Of a stretch of 64,000 nucleotides of DNA, positions 56,933-64,000 are shown in pieces. Source of the DNA: Alistipes sp. CHKCI003 (GTDB lineage: Bacteria; Bacteroidota; Bacteroidia; Bacteroidales; Rikenellaceae). Positions within the stretch are counted from its first letter, which is position 1; every line of letters starts with the position of its first letter. The stretch covers positions 1 to 64,000 of the forward strand of contig NZ_FCNT01000100.1 of the NCBI RefSeq assembly GCF_900021155.1, read 5' to 3'. The notes beneath the pieces are model-generated. The model was not told where the DNA came from and searched no databases. It was given only the letters and a program-made list of their open reading frames with translations. The position numbers and the translations under genes are program-made.

Positions 56933-57508
56933 ATGAGAAAGTACATCGCAATAATCATCGCGTCGCTTGCCCTTTTTACAGGGCAGGCGCACGCCCAGCG
57001 GTGTCTGCCGAAGATGCAGGGCATCGAGGTGAGGGCGGACATGGCGGACGGCTTCAATCTCGGCGGCAAGGACGGCGGGTACAGCTTCGGGGCGGCTCTC
57101 TCCACCTACACGAAGAAGGGGAACAAGTGGGTGTTCGGTGGCGAATACCTGTTGAAGAACAATCCCTACAAGGACACCAAGATACCCGTGGCGCAGTTCA
57201 CGGCGGAGGGCGGCTATTACTTCAAGATACTGTCGGACGCCCGAAAGATTGTTTTCGTCTATGCCGGGGCTTCGGCTCTCGCCGGATATGAGGCGGTAAA
57301 TTGGGGGAAGAAGGTGCTGCATGACGGCTCCACGCTGCACGACCGGGACGCCTTCATCTACGGCGGTGCGCTGACGCTCGATGTGGAGTGTTACGTGGCA
57401 GACCGTATCGCCCTGCTTGCCAACCTGCGGGAGCGTTGCCTTTGGGGTGGCGACACACGGAAGTTCCACACGCAGTTCGGGGTCGGTATCAAGTTCATCA
57501 TCAACTGA
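56933..57508 (+). CDS. traO: TraO, exported outer-membrane-type transfer protein
   Basis: The 191-residue product has a signal peptide (MRKYIAIIIASLALFTGQAHAQ) and a mature part rich in beta-strands with alternating residues (GGYSFGAALSTYTKKGNKWVFGGEYLLK; GVGIKFIIN at the end), like a small outer-membrane barrel ending in a hydrophobic residue. It matches TraO of CTnDOT. The last gene of the VirB-like core precedes the primase gene by 7 bp. Confidence 0.88.
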   Translation: MRKYIAIIIASLALFTGQAHAQRCLPKMQGIEVRADMADGFNLGGKDGGYSFGAALSTYTKKGNKWVFGGEYLLKNNPYKDTKIPVAQFTAEGGYYFKILSDARKIVFVYAGASALAGYEAVNWGKKVLHDGSTLHDRDAFIYGGALTLDVECYVADRIALLANLRERCLWGGDTRKFHTQFGVGIKFIIN

Positions 57509-57515
57509 CACGGGC

Positions 57516-58418
57516 ATGGAAAGGACGGAAATAGATGCTGTCAGAAGGATGCCGCTTGCGGATTTTCTCGCACGGCTGGGGCATGAGCCTGTCAGAAGGA
57601 GCGGTAACGAGCTGTGGTATCTTGCCCCGTACAGGGGCGAGCGCACATCCTCTTTCCGTGTGAACGTGGCGAAACAGCTCTGGTACGACTTCGGTTTGGG
57701 CAAGGGCGGCGACATCTTCACGCTTGCCGGGGAGTTTCTGCAAAGCGATGACTTCATGAAGCAAGCGAAGTTCATAGCGGAAGCCGCCAATATGACGGTT
57801 GCCGGATGGGAAAAGCCCGTCTATCTCTCGAAGCCGACCGAATCCGTTTTTGAGGATGTGGAGGTCGCTCCGCTGCTCCGCTCACTGCTGACGGAGTATT
57901 TAGAGGAACGGGGCATCCCTTACGCCATCGCATCCCGTCACTGCTGCCGCTTGAACTACGGTGTGCGTGGGAAACGGTATTTTGCCGTTGGCTTTCCGAA
58001 CATGGCAGGTGGCTATGAAGTCAGAAGCCGATATTTCAAGGGTTGCATACCTCCGAAGTCTGTATCACTGGTAAAGGCGAATGACATCCCGGCTGACGAG
58101 TGCCTCGTGTTCGAGGGCTTCATGGACTTTCTCTCTGCCGTGACGCTTGGTGTAACCGGTAACGCTGACTGTCTTGTGCTGAACTCAGTCGCCAACGTGG
58201 AGAAGGCGGCGGGATTGCTGGACGGATACGGGCGCATCGGCTGCTTCCTCGACCGTGACGAAGCCGGACGGCGGACGCTTGCCGCACTTACCATGCGATA
58301 CGGGGAACGTGTCACCGACCGTTCCTCCCTCTATGACGGTTGCAAGGACTTGAACGAGTACCTGCAACTGACAACGAAAAAACAGAAAAACAACCATCTA
58401 AAAATCGAAGAACAATGA
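57516..58418 (+). CDS. traP: TraP, DNA primase (CHC2 zinc finger + TOPRIM)
   Basis: The 300-residue protein has an N-terminal primase zinc-binding-like domain (FLARLGHEPVRRSGNELWYLAPYRGERTSSFRVN), a linker, and a TOPRIM domain (ADECLVFEGFMDFLSAVTL with the Glu, and IGCFLDRDEAGRRTL with Asp-x-Asp). It could prime the complementary strand in the recipient after transfer. The first zinc-binding cysteines are not all evident. It overlaps traQ by 4 bp (ATGA). Confidence 0.9.
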   Translation: MERTEIDAVRRMPLADFLARLGHEPVRRSGNELWYLAPYRGERTSSFRVNVAKQLWYDFGLGKGGDIFTLAGEFLQSDDFMKQAKFIAEAANMTVAGWEKPVYLSKPTESVFEDVEVAPLLRSLLTEYLEERGIPYAIASRHCCRLNYGVRGKRYFAVGFPNMAGGYEVRSRYFKGCIPPKSVSLVKANDIPADECLVFEGFMDFLSAVTLGVTGNADCLVLNSVANVEKAAGLLDGYGRIGCFLDRDEAGRRTLAALTMRYGERVTDRSSLYDGCKDLNEYLQLTTKKQKNNHLKIEEQ

Positions 58419-58918
58419 ACATACTGAACAACAGAAACAAGAGAACATCAATATTCAAGGCAGTGGCGTTATGCCTGATAGCCGCCATGTCATTCACCCT
58501 CGTGTCATGTGACGATGACATGGACATCCAGCAGTCCTATCCCTTCACGGTGGAGGTCATGCCCGTGCCGAACAAGGTAGTAAAGGGGCAGACAGTGGAA
58601 ATCCGCTGTGAACTGAAAAAGGAGGGCGACTTTTCGGGTACGCTCTATACCATCCGCTATTTCCAGTTCGAGGGGGAAGGCTCGCTCAAAATGGATAACG
58701 GCATCACCTTCCTGCCTAACGACCGCTACCTGCTGGAGAACGAAAAATTCCGCCTGTACTACACGGCGGCGGGTGATGAGGCGCATAATTTCATCGTGGT
58801 GGTGGAGGATAACTTTAGCAACTCCTACGAACTGGAATTTGACTTCAACAACAGGAATGTAAAGGACGACGATCTTACCATCGTTCCCATCGGCAACTTC
58901 AGCCCCTTGTTGAAATGA
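58415..58918 (+). CDS. traQ: TraQ, DUF3872 lipoprotein
   Basis: The 167-residue product has a lipoprotein-like signal (FKAVALCLIAAMSFTLVSCDD, lipobox Cys near residue 32) and an Ig-like beta-rich domain (YPFTVEVMPVPNKVVKGQTVEIRCELKKEGDFSGTLYTIRYFQFEG). It matches DUF3872/TraQ. Its stop overlaps the lysozyme ATG (58915-58918), continuing the coupled chain traP-traQ-lysozyme. Confidence 0.88.
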   Translation: MNILNNRNKRTSIFKAVALCLIAAMSFTLVSCDDDMDIQQSYPFTVEVMPVPNKVVKGQTVEIRCELKKEGDFSGTLYTIRYFQFEGEGSLKMDNGITFLPNDRYLLENEKFRLYYTAAGDEAHNFIVVVEDNFSNSYELEFDFNNRNVKDDDLTIVPIGNFSPLLK

Positions 58919-59442
58919 TGCGTGTATTCATGACAATGCTCTGTTCACTTCTGACGGTCTGTTCTGTGTCCGCGCAGATCAGCCGCCAAGAGGGAACGGA
59001 CGGGCAGGCGGCAATCTACCGACTGCCGCTTATGGAACGTGCTTTTTTATGCTGCCGCTACTTTGAAGGCTGGCACTCAGAAAAACACTACCCATACGTC
59101 GGTTGGGGTCACAAACTTTTGCCAAACGAGAAGTATTCGGCACGAACCATGACAAAACGGGATGCGGATGAACTTTTGCGGAAAGACCTGCGCAAATTTG
59201 TCGCCATGTTCCGTAAATTCGGGGTTGATTCGATTTTGCTTGGCACGTTAGCTTACAATGTGGGACCGGCGAAGCTGTTAGGCAGCAAAACAATCCCCAA
59301 AAGCACCTTAATCAAGAAGCTGGAAGCTGGTGACAGGAACATCTACCGTGAGTATATAGCCTTCTGCAACTACAAAGGAAAACGCCACGCCATGCTGCTC
59401 AAACGGAGAAAGGCGGAGTTTGCGCTGTTGTATATCCCATAA
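58915..59442 (+). CDS. GH24-like lysozyme of the transfer region
   Basis: The 175-residue protein has a signal peptide (MMRVFMTMLCSLLTVCSVSAQ) and a T4-lysozyme-like domain with the catalytic Glu51 in YFEGWHSEKHYPYVGWGHKL, and the downstream LAYNVGPAKLLGSKTI region. Such lysozymes cut peptidoglycan so that the type IV channel can cross the periplasm, like VirB1. It is the last gene of the tra operon; a strong terminator follows 17 bp later. Confidence 0.9.
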   Translation: MMRVFMTMLCSLLTVCSVSAQISRQEGTDGQAAIYRLPLMERAFLCCRYFEGWHSEKHYPYVGWGHKLLPNEKYSARTMTKRDADELLRKDLRKFVAMFRKFGVDSILLGTLAYNVGPAKLLGSKTIPKSTLIKKLEAGDRNIYREYIAFCNYKGKRHAMLLKRRKAEFALLYIP

Positions 59443-59459
59443 AAGGACTGACAAAACTG

Positions 59460-59500
59460 GCAAAAGACGTGCCATATTTAACTTGGCACGTCTTTTGCTC
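59460..59500 (+). terminator. Intrinsic terminator of the tra operon
   Basis: A perfect 15-bp stem (GCAAAAGACGTGCCA at 59460-59474, inverted at 59484-59498) with a 9-nt loop lies 17 bp after the lysozyme stop. The right arm ends in TCTTTTGC, giving a T-rich tail. Confidence 0.85.
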
Positions 59501-59929
59501 TATCACTTGATAGATTATCGTAGGATTTTCTCGTTAATTGACATCGTTGAGCCATTTTTGCCTATCGGTTTCCAAATAACACTTCAAGTTGTAAGTGTTG
59601 TGAGAGCAATACAAAACATAGTTATTAACCATAAAAAGTATAGCGAAATTATGAAGAAAGTATTTAGGAAAATTCAGAAAGGAACAACAAAAATGATTGA
59701 ACGTATCAAATCGTTGGGGGAAATGGAGACGAAGCAGAAATGTGTAGTTCAACGGTTCGAGATTATCATTCCCCTCCACCAAAAAATAACGACCCAATAT
59801 ATAGCCTCCGCAAGTTTTACTTGCGGATTTTTTAGTTATCGCAGATTGGACAAAGGTTTCTTTGCTACTTTCTTTGTCCGCCATCATGCTCACTGAAAGA
59901 AAGTAGGGCGGCTCTCGCCGCCCCGCCAC
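59501..59929. other. Intergenic region at the end of the tra operon
   Basis: A plus-strand frame from an ATG at 59651 encodes up to 82 residues (MKKVFRKIQKGTTKM...), but a terminator hairpin lies inside it (CCGCAAGT/ACTTGCGG at 59807-59825 followed by ATTTTTTAG). The sequence resembles no family I know. I regard it as probably non-coding or a remnant. Confidence 0.4.
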
Positions 59930-60238
59930 TCAAAAGCGTGTGTAAAGTCCCGTCACCATCGTGAACATTTCCTCCAGCATATCAAAATAGATACCCTCGT
60001 GTACGGCAATGTCCTTTGTCTTGCACTCAAAGGTCTTTTTGCTGAACGTCCTGCGGTAGAAGCGCATATTGTAGAGGTCTGCCCCTTCGTCATAGATGAT
60101 GTCAAGGCGGTTGGCACTTGTTTTGTTCCTTGCAAGGCTCATCCGTAAGCCGTTGCCCATATCTATGAAATCACGGCTACCTGTCATGGCGGTGAAGCGT
60201 TTTCCGCCTATCTGCTGTAATATCGTCTTGGCTATCAT
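59930..60238 (-). CDS. Conserved hypothetical protein of conjugative transposons
   Basis: The 102-residue product begins MIAKTILQQIGGKRFTAMTGSRDFIDMGNGLRMSLARNKTSANRLDIIY, a sequence type I recall from the leading region of Bacteroides conjugative elements. It has no signal or membrane segment and is a mix of strands and helices. It is the last gene of a minus-strand block from 63275 down to 59930. The function is unknown. Confidence 0.7.
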   Translation of the reverse strand: MIAKTILQQIGGKRFTAMTGSRDFIDMGNGLRMSLARNKTSANRLDIIYDEGADLYNMRFYRRTFSKKTFECKTKDIAVHEGIYFDMLEEMFTMVTGLYTRF

Positions 60239-60291
60239 ATCTTTTGTTTTTAGGGTTTTAAGTATTGGCGGTGCGGACACCGCCATCCCGT

Positions 60292-60537
60292 TCAAAATTC
60301 TCGCATTTCGGAAATGGGGGTCTGCCGTTGTAGCCACTCTTTCACACATTCCATATTGTACTCGCTCGTGATGACTGCCGTATGGCTGTCGGTGGCGGTG
60401 AAACGTGTGCTTTCGTAATCATCTATCCACCCCTTGAGGGTGTCCGTTCCCCACGCTCCGGTATCGTCAAAGATACCGTCCAATGCCGTGATAGGTTCGC
60501 TGAACTTGACTATCAGCGTTTGATAGGTCGTGTTCAT
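60292..60537 (-). CDS. Small hypothetical protein
   Basis: The 81-residue product (MNTTYQTLIVKFSEPITALDGIFDDTGAWGTDTLKGWIDDYES...) is acidic and soluble. Its start overlaps the stop of the upstream gene as ATGA (60534-60537), supporting it as a real gene in an operon. No known domain. Confidence 0.65.
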   Translation of the reverse strand: MNTTYQTLIVKFSEPITALDGIFDDTGAWGTDTLKGWIDDYESTRFTATDSHTAVITSEYNMECVKEWLQRQTPISEMREF

Positions 60538-60767
60538 AGTCTGTCCTCCTTTCCCTTCTTTGCGTTCAGCCACTTGTCCCGTGCGGCTCGGCACTCGTCC
60601 AACGTGGGTTTGACACAAGAGAACAATTCTCTGTCTATGGGGTGGCGGTAGTCGTACTGCACAAGTGTCCGCCTGCGTCTTCCGATACCCGATTGGAAAC
60701 GCTCGTATTTCTCCGTACCTGCTTCCGCGCAGGTGCTTACTCCGTTGATGGTCATTCGTGTTGTCAT
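60534..60767 (-). CDS. DUF3873-like small protein
   Basis: The 77-residue protein (TINGVSTCAEAGTEKYERFQSGIGRRRRTLVQYDYRHPIDRELFSCVKPTLDECRAARDKWL) resembles the DUF3873 type found next to PcfJ/PcfK-like genes in Bacteroides elements. It is basic with three cysteines. It is coupled to the downstream gene by a 4-bp overlap. The function is unknown. Confidence 0.7.
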   Translation of the reverse strand: MTTRMTINGVSTCAEAGTEKYERFQSGIGRRRRTLVQYDYRHPIDRELFSCVKPTLDECRAARDKWLNAKKGKEDRL

Positions 60768-60786
60768 AATGTTGCTTTTTAGATGG

Positions 60787-61044
60787 TTAAAAATGTACTG
60801 ACAGAACTCTGTTCTTCATCACCATTTCGGGGTTGCTTGTGTAGCGTTGGTGCAGGTAGAAATGGTGTGAGCCGAAGCCGTAAAGGAAAAACTTGTCAAG
60901 TTCGTGCTTCTCGGCAAACTCCTTTACGCTCTTTCTCAATTCCCCCTCACTCGTTGTGAGAGTGAGGAGGTTCACAAATTCAAGGAACATCGTGGGGATT
61001 GCATCATCCCACACACAAATCATACTTTCAATTCTTACTTCCAT
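60787..61044 (-). CDS. Hypothetical protein
   Basis: The 85-residue product (MEVRIESMICVWDDAIPTMFLEFVNLLTLTTSEGELRKSVKEFAEKHELDKFFLYGFG...) is soluble and acidic. It lies 24 bp downstream of the PcfJ-like gene and 19 bp before the DUF3873 gene, in the same operon. I do not recognise a family. Confidence 0.65.
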   Translation of the reverse strand: MEVRIESMICVWDDAIPTMFLEFVNLLTLTTSEGELRKSVKEFAEKHELDKFFLYGFGSHHFYLHQRYTSNPEMVMKNRVLSVHF

Positions 61045-61068
61045 ATCAATGTTGTTTTAGGGGTTATG

Positions 61069-62400
61069 CTATGCCGCTTTCATCCGCTCACGGATAAGGT
61101 TGGCGTTCTTGTTCACAAGGTCTATGATGCGCTCGTGATATTCGGTGTCCTGGTTGTGCTTGCCGTGGCACTGCACCACTTCGAGGGTTCGCAAGTCCAC
61201 CTCTACGGTTTCAATAATCTCATCGCCAATCCTTGCCGATAGTATGAGGGTGTCGGCTTTCTTGTAGTATCCACTGCCAAACACGCAGATGCCCTGCGTC
61301 TTGCCCTCGTTGTAATACTCGTCTATGCTTTCAAGCACCTTGACGATTATTTCCTCGTCCGTGATTACCAAGCCGAAGAATTTGGATTTGTTGGCGATGA
61401 AATCCTCCGCATCTTTCTTTCGTTGGAGTTGTCGCTGTTGCTCACGCTCACGCCTTTCAATCTCCCAACGGCGTTGCTCTGCGGCTCTTTCCTTCTCGTG
61501 TATGGCTTCAATTTTTCGGGTTGCGTTGTCGTGTGCCGCCATGAAATCTTCGGGACAGATGTTCTTCGGGTTACGGAGGTCTTGACCGAGTTTTTTGAGC
61601 ATACGCAGATAGTCGCACCACATTGAGAGGTTGTCTATCTGATACTTGTGACGCTTGGCAATCAGATATGATGCCCAACATTCATCGGCAGTACGGGTAT
61701 TGAAAAGAAAGTGTTTCATGACCTCAATCTCACCGCCTTTCATAAGGGTTTCAATTCTTGGGTCTGAAAGCAAGGCTTTGAAAAGACGCACGGGGGAGAT
61801 GCCGTGGAAATCGCCCTTGAAGCCGTTACGTCTGAGTTGGGGCAATATCCTCATCTTTGGATATGCACAGCTTCTTGCCACCACATCATCGTATAGGCTG
61901 TTGTGCGGTCTTACCTCCATATCGCTGCCTAATGCCCACACATCGCAATAGCAGAAAAGGAAGCCACGGAGCAACGCCATGTCCGTAACCTTGCCGTCGG
62001 GTGAAATCCAACGCTGCACGACCTCGTGGCAGTAGAAACGCATCGGTTCGCCTTTCCTGCTCTCGCATCTGACCTGCGCCACGCGGATTACCTGATACCC
62101 TTTGCAGGTGGTTATCACGCTGAAATTCTGCGTTTCCTTGTAGATGCGTCTGCGTGTGTCCTGCACTTTGAGTTCGGCATGGCATTTGGGGCAGGTGCAG
62201 CCTTCAAGGGTGTCGCATAGTCCGCTGTCGCTGTGCCACTCGTGACCGCAGTCGGAACAGGTGATGTTCCCTTTCTTGGTGCGGTAGCCGATATGCTCAA
62301 CGCAGTGGCGGTATGCCCAATCTATTTGTGTCGCTGATATGGGGCGAAGGTTGGCGGAAAGTCTTGCCACCTCTTTCTGTATCTTGGTCTTCGGTTTCAT
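61069..62400 (-). CDS. PcfJ-like protein
   Basis: The 443-residue protein has an N-terminal zinc ribbon (ITCSDCGHEW, then CTCPKCHAEL; two CxxC pairs), a beta-rich central part (FSVITTCKGYQVIRVAQVRCE) and a long helical region with a charged coiled coil (about 300-345, ERRWEIERREREQQRQLQRKKDAEDFI-like). This is the layout of PcfJ-like proteins in conjugative elements. Its biochemical role is unknown. It overlaps the PcfK-like gene by 4 bp. Confidence 0.82.
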   Translation of the reverse strand: MKPKTKIQKEVARLSANLRPISATQIDWAYRHCVEHIGYRTKKGNITCSDCGHEWHSDSGLCDTLEGCTCPKCHAELKVQDTRRRIYKETQNFSVITTCKGYQVIRVAQVRCESRKGEPMRFYCHEVVQRWISPDGKVTDMALLRGFLFCYCDVWALGSDMEVRPHNSLYDDVVARSCAYPKMRILPQLRRNGFKGDFHGISPVRLFKALLSDPRIETLMKGGEIEVMKHFLFNTRTADECWASYLIAKRHKYQIDNLSMWCDYLRMLKKLGQDLRNPKNICPEDFMAAHDNATRKIEAIHEKERAAEQRRWEIERREREQQRQLQRKKDAEDFIANKSKFFGLVITDEEIIVKVLESIDEYYNEGKTQGICVFGSGYYKKADTLILSARIGDEIIETVEVDLRTLEVVQCHGKHNQDTEYHERIIDLVNKNANLIRERMKAA

Positions 62401-62813
62401 AAGCCTAAATCAAATAATGAGGGTTGGGGTTGGTTTTCTTTTCTCGCTGACGGTCTGTGGCGGTTCTGCAACTTGCGGAGTTCCTCCTCTTGGTATTTGC
62501 GGACAGCGTTCTGACGTGCCTCCGCCTTTTCCTCTGCCGTGAGTTTCACAACGTGGTTCACAACCACTTGGCAGTCCATCGGTTTGCCCACCTCTATCTC
62601 GTTTTCCTCATAGTAGTGGATGGCTTGCCCGAATATCTCTCCGTCCGTGAAACCGTTGCAACCGCTTTTCTGCACATAGTTCAGAATGTGGGTCACGCAC
62701 TCGTCCATGTTCTTGGCAGGGTTGCGGTACTTCTTTGCAAATAGCGCATCTTCCTCCGCACGCTGTTCCAAGTACATATATATCGTTCTCTTGAAATGGT
62801 CTGTTCCTTTCAT
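62397..62813 (-). CDS. PcfK-like protein
   Basis: The 138-residue product (MKGTDHFKRTIYMYLEQRAEEDALFAKKYRNPAKNMDECVTHILNYVQKSGCNGFTDGEIFGQAIHYYEE) matches the PcfK-like family, which always accompanies PcfJ-like proteins. It is acidic in the first two thirds with a basic, disordered tail ending in QPSLFDLGL, which contains a beta-clamp-binding-like motif (QxSLFDL). That would fit a link to DNA replication. It overlaps the PcfJ-like gene (ATGA). Confidence 0.83.
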   Translation of the reverse strand: MKGTDHFKRTIYMYLEQRAEEDALFAKKYRNPAKNMDECVTHILNYVQKSGCNGFTDGEIFGQAIHYYEENEIEVGKPMDCQVVVNHVVKLTAEEKAEARQNAVRKYQEEELRKLQNRHRPSARKENQPQPSLFDLGL

Positions 62814-62826
62814 ATCGCTGTCATTT

Positions 62827-63048
62827 TTAGATTATCTGTTTCAGTATCTCTCTCCAATAGGTCGGCTCTACCTCGCTGAGAAGGAAGTCCATGAAATCCC
62901 TCCGTGCGTCCTTGTTCAGTTCGTGGTACAATCTTCGGAAAGTTTCAAAATTGCCGTTGATGTACGTTTCCACCATATACACGAAGATGTTGTCCACCTC
63001 GTAATATCTGCACTGCTGCGCTGCCGTCTTGCTGTTTCTTTTTGCCAT
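62827..63048 (-). CDS. Small hypothetical protein of the PcfK operon
   Basis: The 73-residue product (MAKRNSKTAAQQCRYYEVDNIFVYMVETYINGNFETFRRLYHELNKDARRDFMDFLLSEVEPTYWREIL) is basic at the N-terminus and helical. It lies 13 bp before the PcfK-like gene. The longer frame reaching 63222 overlaps the upstream gene and has no support. The function is unknown. Confidence 0.65.
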   Translation of the reverse strand: MAKRNSKTAAQQCRYYEVDNIFVYMVETYINGNFETFRRLYHELNKDARRDFMDFLLSEVEPTYWREILKQII

Positions 63049-63059
63049 GTCGGTAAGGG

Positions 63060-63275
63060 TTAAAGGGTGAATAACCAAAGGATGAAGCCAAAGAAGGCAA
63101 TGGTGGAAAGGATAGCCACGATTACACCTATCGCCACTCGGAACACTCCGTTTACAATCTCTCTGATGATGCCCCAAAGGATGCCGAACACCCCGAAGGC
63201 GGTGCGCATCATCAAGCCGCATATCGCCAACCCGATGTGTTGCGCCATTTGTCTGAAATTTGCCGTTGCCGTCAT
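63060..63275 (-). CDS. Small membrane protein
   Basis: The 71-residue product has two hydrophobic segments (HIGLAICGLMMRTAFGVFGILWGII and VFRVAIGVIVAILSTIAFFGFILWLFTL) and a short polar N-terminus. It is the first gene of the minus-strand block; the next gene begins 11 bp after its stop. The function is unknown. Confidence 0.65.
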   Translation of the reverse strand: MTATANFRQMAQHIGLAICGLMMRTAFGVFGILWGIIREIVNGVFRVAIGVIVAILSTIAFFGFILWLFTL

Positions 63276-64000
63276 ATCTTCGCTGTTTTTGATTTTTTTG
63301 TTTTTAATGCGGATTCAAGAGCTGAGGGAGTTGAGTTTCAAACTATCTTATCTGCCTCTCGTTTATCCGACATTTTTTTTATGCGTCTTTCTGTCGCATC
63401 GGTCGTTTTCGTTTCGGGTGCTTGAAAAGGTAGGGATTAGGGAATGCAAGGTTTTTCGGTCAAAATACTACCCGCAGGGCTGGAGATTTTTACCGAAAAC
63501 AGGAGGCTTGACCTTGCTTTCCCGTCCAATCCCGGAATTACCTTTGCGCCCAGAACGAAAATGACTGACTGATGCGGCTTACTGAAAGGCGCAAAATGGA
63601 GGTAAACGAAAACAGAGGCAGATTGTGTAGAAAAAAACTTCAGGGGAAAATCCGTAAAAAAAAGAATCACCAAAAGGAAAAAGACATCACCGGAAGCGTG
63701 AAAAGGGCAAACCACAACAAAGGAAGTATGATTGTTTCCGATCCGACGGAACTTGTTCAGCCGGGTGGCAACAATCATTCTTCCCGGTTTGTCCGGCTGT
63801 GTGTGGGCGCCTGTTTCATTCATGGGGCAGGCTGACACACTCTGCATTCACTTTCCGCTTCCGGCAAAAGAGACAGCGAAAAAAGAAAAATCATTTGAAA
63901 ACCCGTAAAAGCATCTCTTGGCATAGGCGCAAAAGAAAGGGGCATTGCTTCATCTGTCTAAACATCGTTTAGGCGTGAGGCAATGCCCTTTTCTCCAGCT
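63276..64000. other. Gene-poor right end of the window
   Basis: About 725 bp without a gene I can support; a plus frame at 63572-63835 (87 aa, very Lys/Arg/Asn-rich at its start) and a minus frame at 63437-63847 lack family resemblance. At 63937-63996 a long interrupted hairpin is seen: GGCATTGCTTCA pairs with TGAGGCAATGCC, with CTAAAC-ATC-GTTTAG at its tip, followed by TTTTCTCC. Confidence 0.45.
63937..63996 (+). terminator. Long hairpin with T-tail near the window end
   Basis: The outer arms (about 63937-63952 and 63976-63992) pair with one G-T and one mismatch, the tip is a perfect CTAAAC/GTTTAG stem (63958-63972), and TTTTCT follows. It could be a bidirectional terminator between element modules. 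Confidence 0.55.

Noticed and set aside
59651..59896. Small plus-strand ORF after the lysozyme gene
   Set aside because: A terminator hairpin lies inside it and the sequence resembles nothing known.
60534..63275. Minus-strand small genes as an anti-CRISPR or toxin-antitoxin cluster
   Set aside because: They match the PcfJ/PcfK-type block common in these elements, and no toxin or antitoxin motif is visible.
63437..63847. Minus-strand frame of 136 codons and plus-strand frame of 87 codons at the right edge
   Set aside because: Neither has a plausible start signal, domain or coupling with neighbours.

Overview
The window is a piece of a Bacteroidales chromosome carrying most of a CTnDOT-family conjugative transposon. 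The host part (about 1-11160) is very GC-rich, all its genes lie on the minus strand, and it uses the Bacteroidetes promoter box TAnnTTTG. A GC-rich gut genus such as Alistipes fits, but this rests on composition and gene types only.

Host part, left to right: tRNA-Arg(ACG), a TlpA-like thioredoxin lipoprotein, ruvC, a second TlpA-like lipoprotein, lpxD, coaD, a frameshifted membrane-anchored coiled-coil gene, a class IV aminotransferase-like gene, holA, tilS and murB. Several of these touch or overlap and probably form operons.

The transposon begins at a GTAnnTTTGC core (11161-11170, minus sense) just upstream of murB and runs past the right edge of the window; no right end is seen. Its order is: intDOT; a RhuM-like gene; four small helix-turn-helix genes (two divergent); the excision operon xis2c-xis2d-orf3-exc; a probable RteR small RNA; a DUF1896 gene; a giant methylase-helicase; a resistance island; tetQ-rteA-rteB; a DHFR-like gene; rteC; an AT-rich cargo of two P-loop NTPases; mobCBA (minus) with a hairpin-rich probable oriT; all seventeen transfer genes traA-traQ; a lysozyme; and a minus-strand block of small genes with PcfJ/PcfK-like proteins.

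How it works, from what is known of CTnDOT: tetracycline relieves attenuation of tetQ-rteA-rteB; RteA/RteB activate rteC; RteC activates the xis/exc operon. Xis2c, Xis2d and Exc with IntDOT excise the element, and the same operon switches on tra and mob, while RteR damps tra expression. MobA/B nick oriT, MobC couples DNA to the channel, and TraA-Q form the type IV machinery.

Most notable: (1) tet(X) sits between attC-like imperfect palindromes as if it had been an integron cassette, and a 13-bp copy of the last site's end recurs beyond ermF-IS4351; (2) a KAP-family NTPase (1084 aa) with an adjacent AAA/DUF4143 ATPase forms an AT-rich cargo bounded by terminators and a nested inverted repeat, a candidate defence or exclusion module; (3) the integration core coincides with a promoter -7 box immediately before murB.
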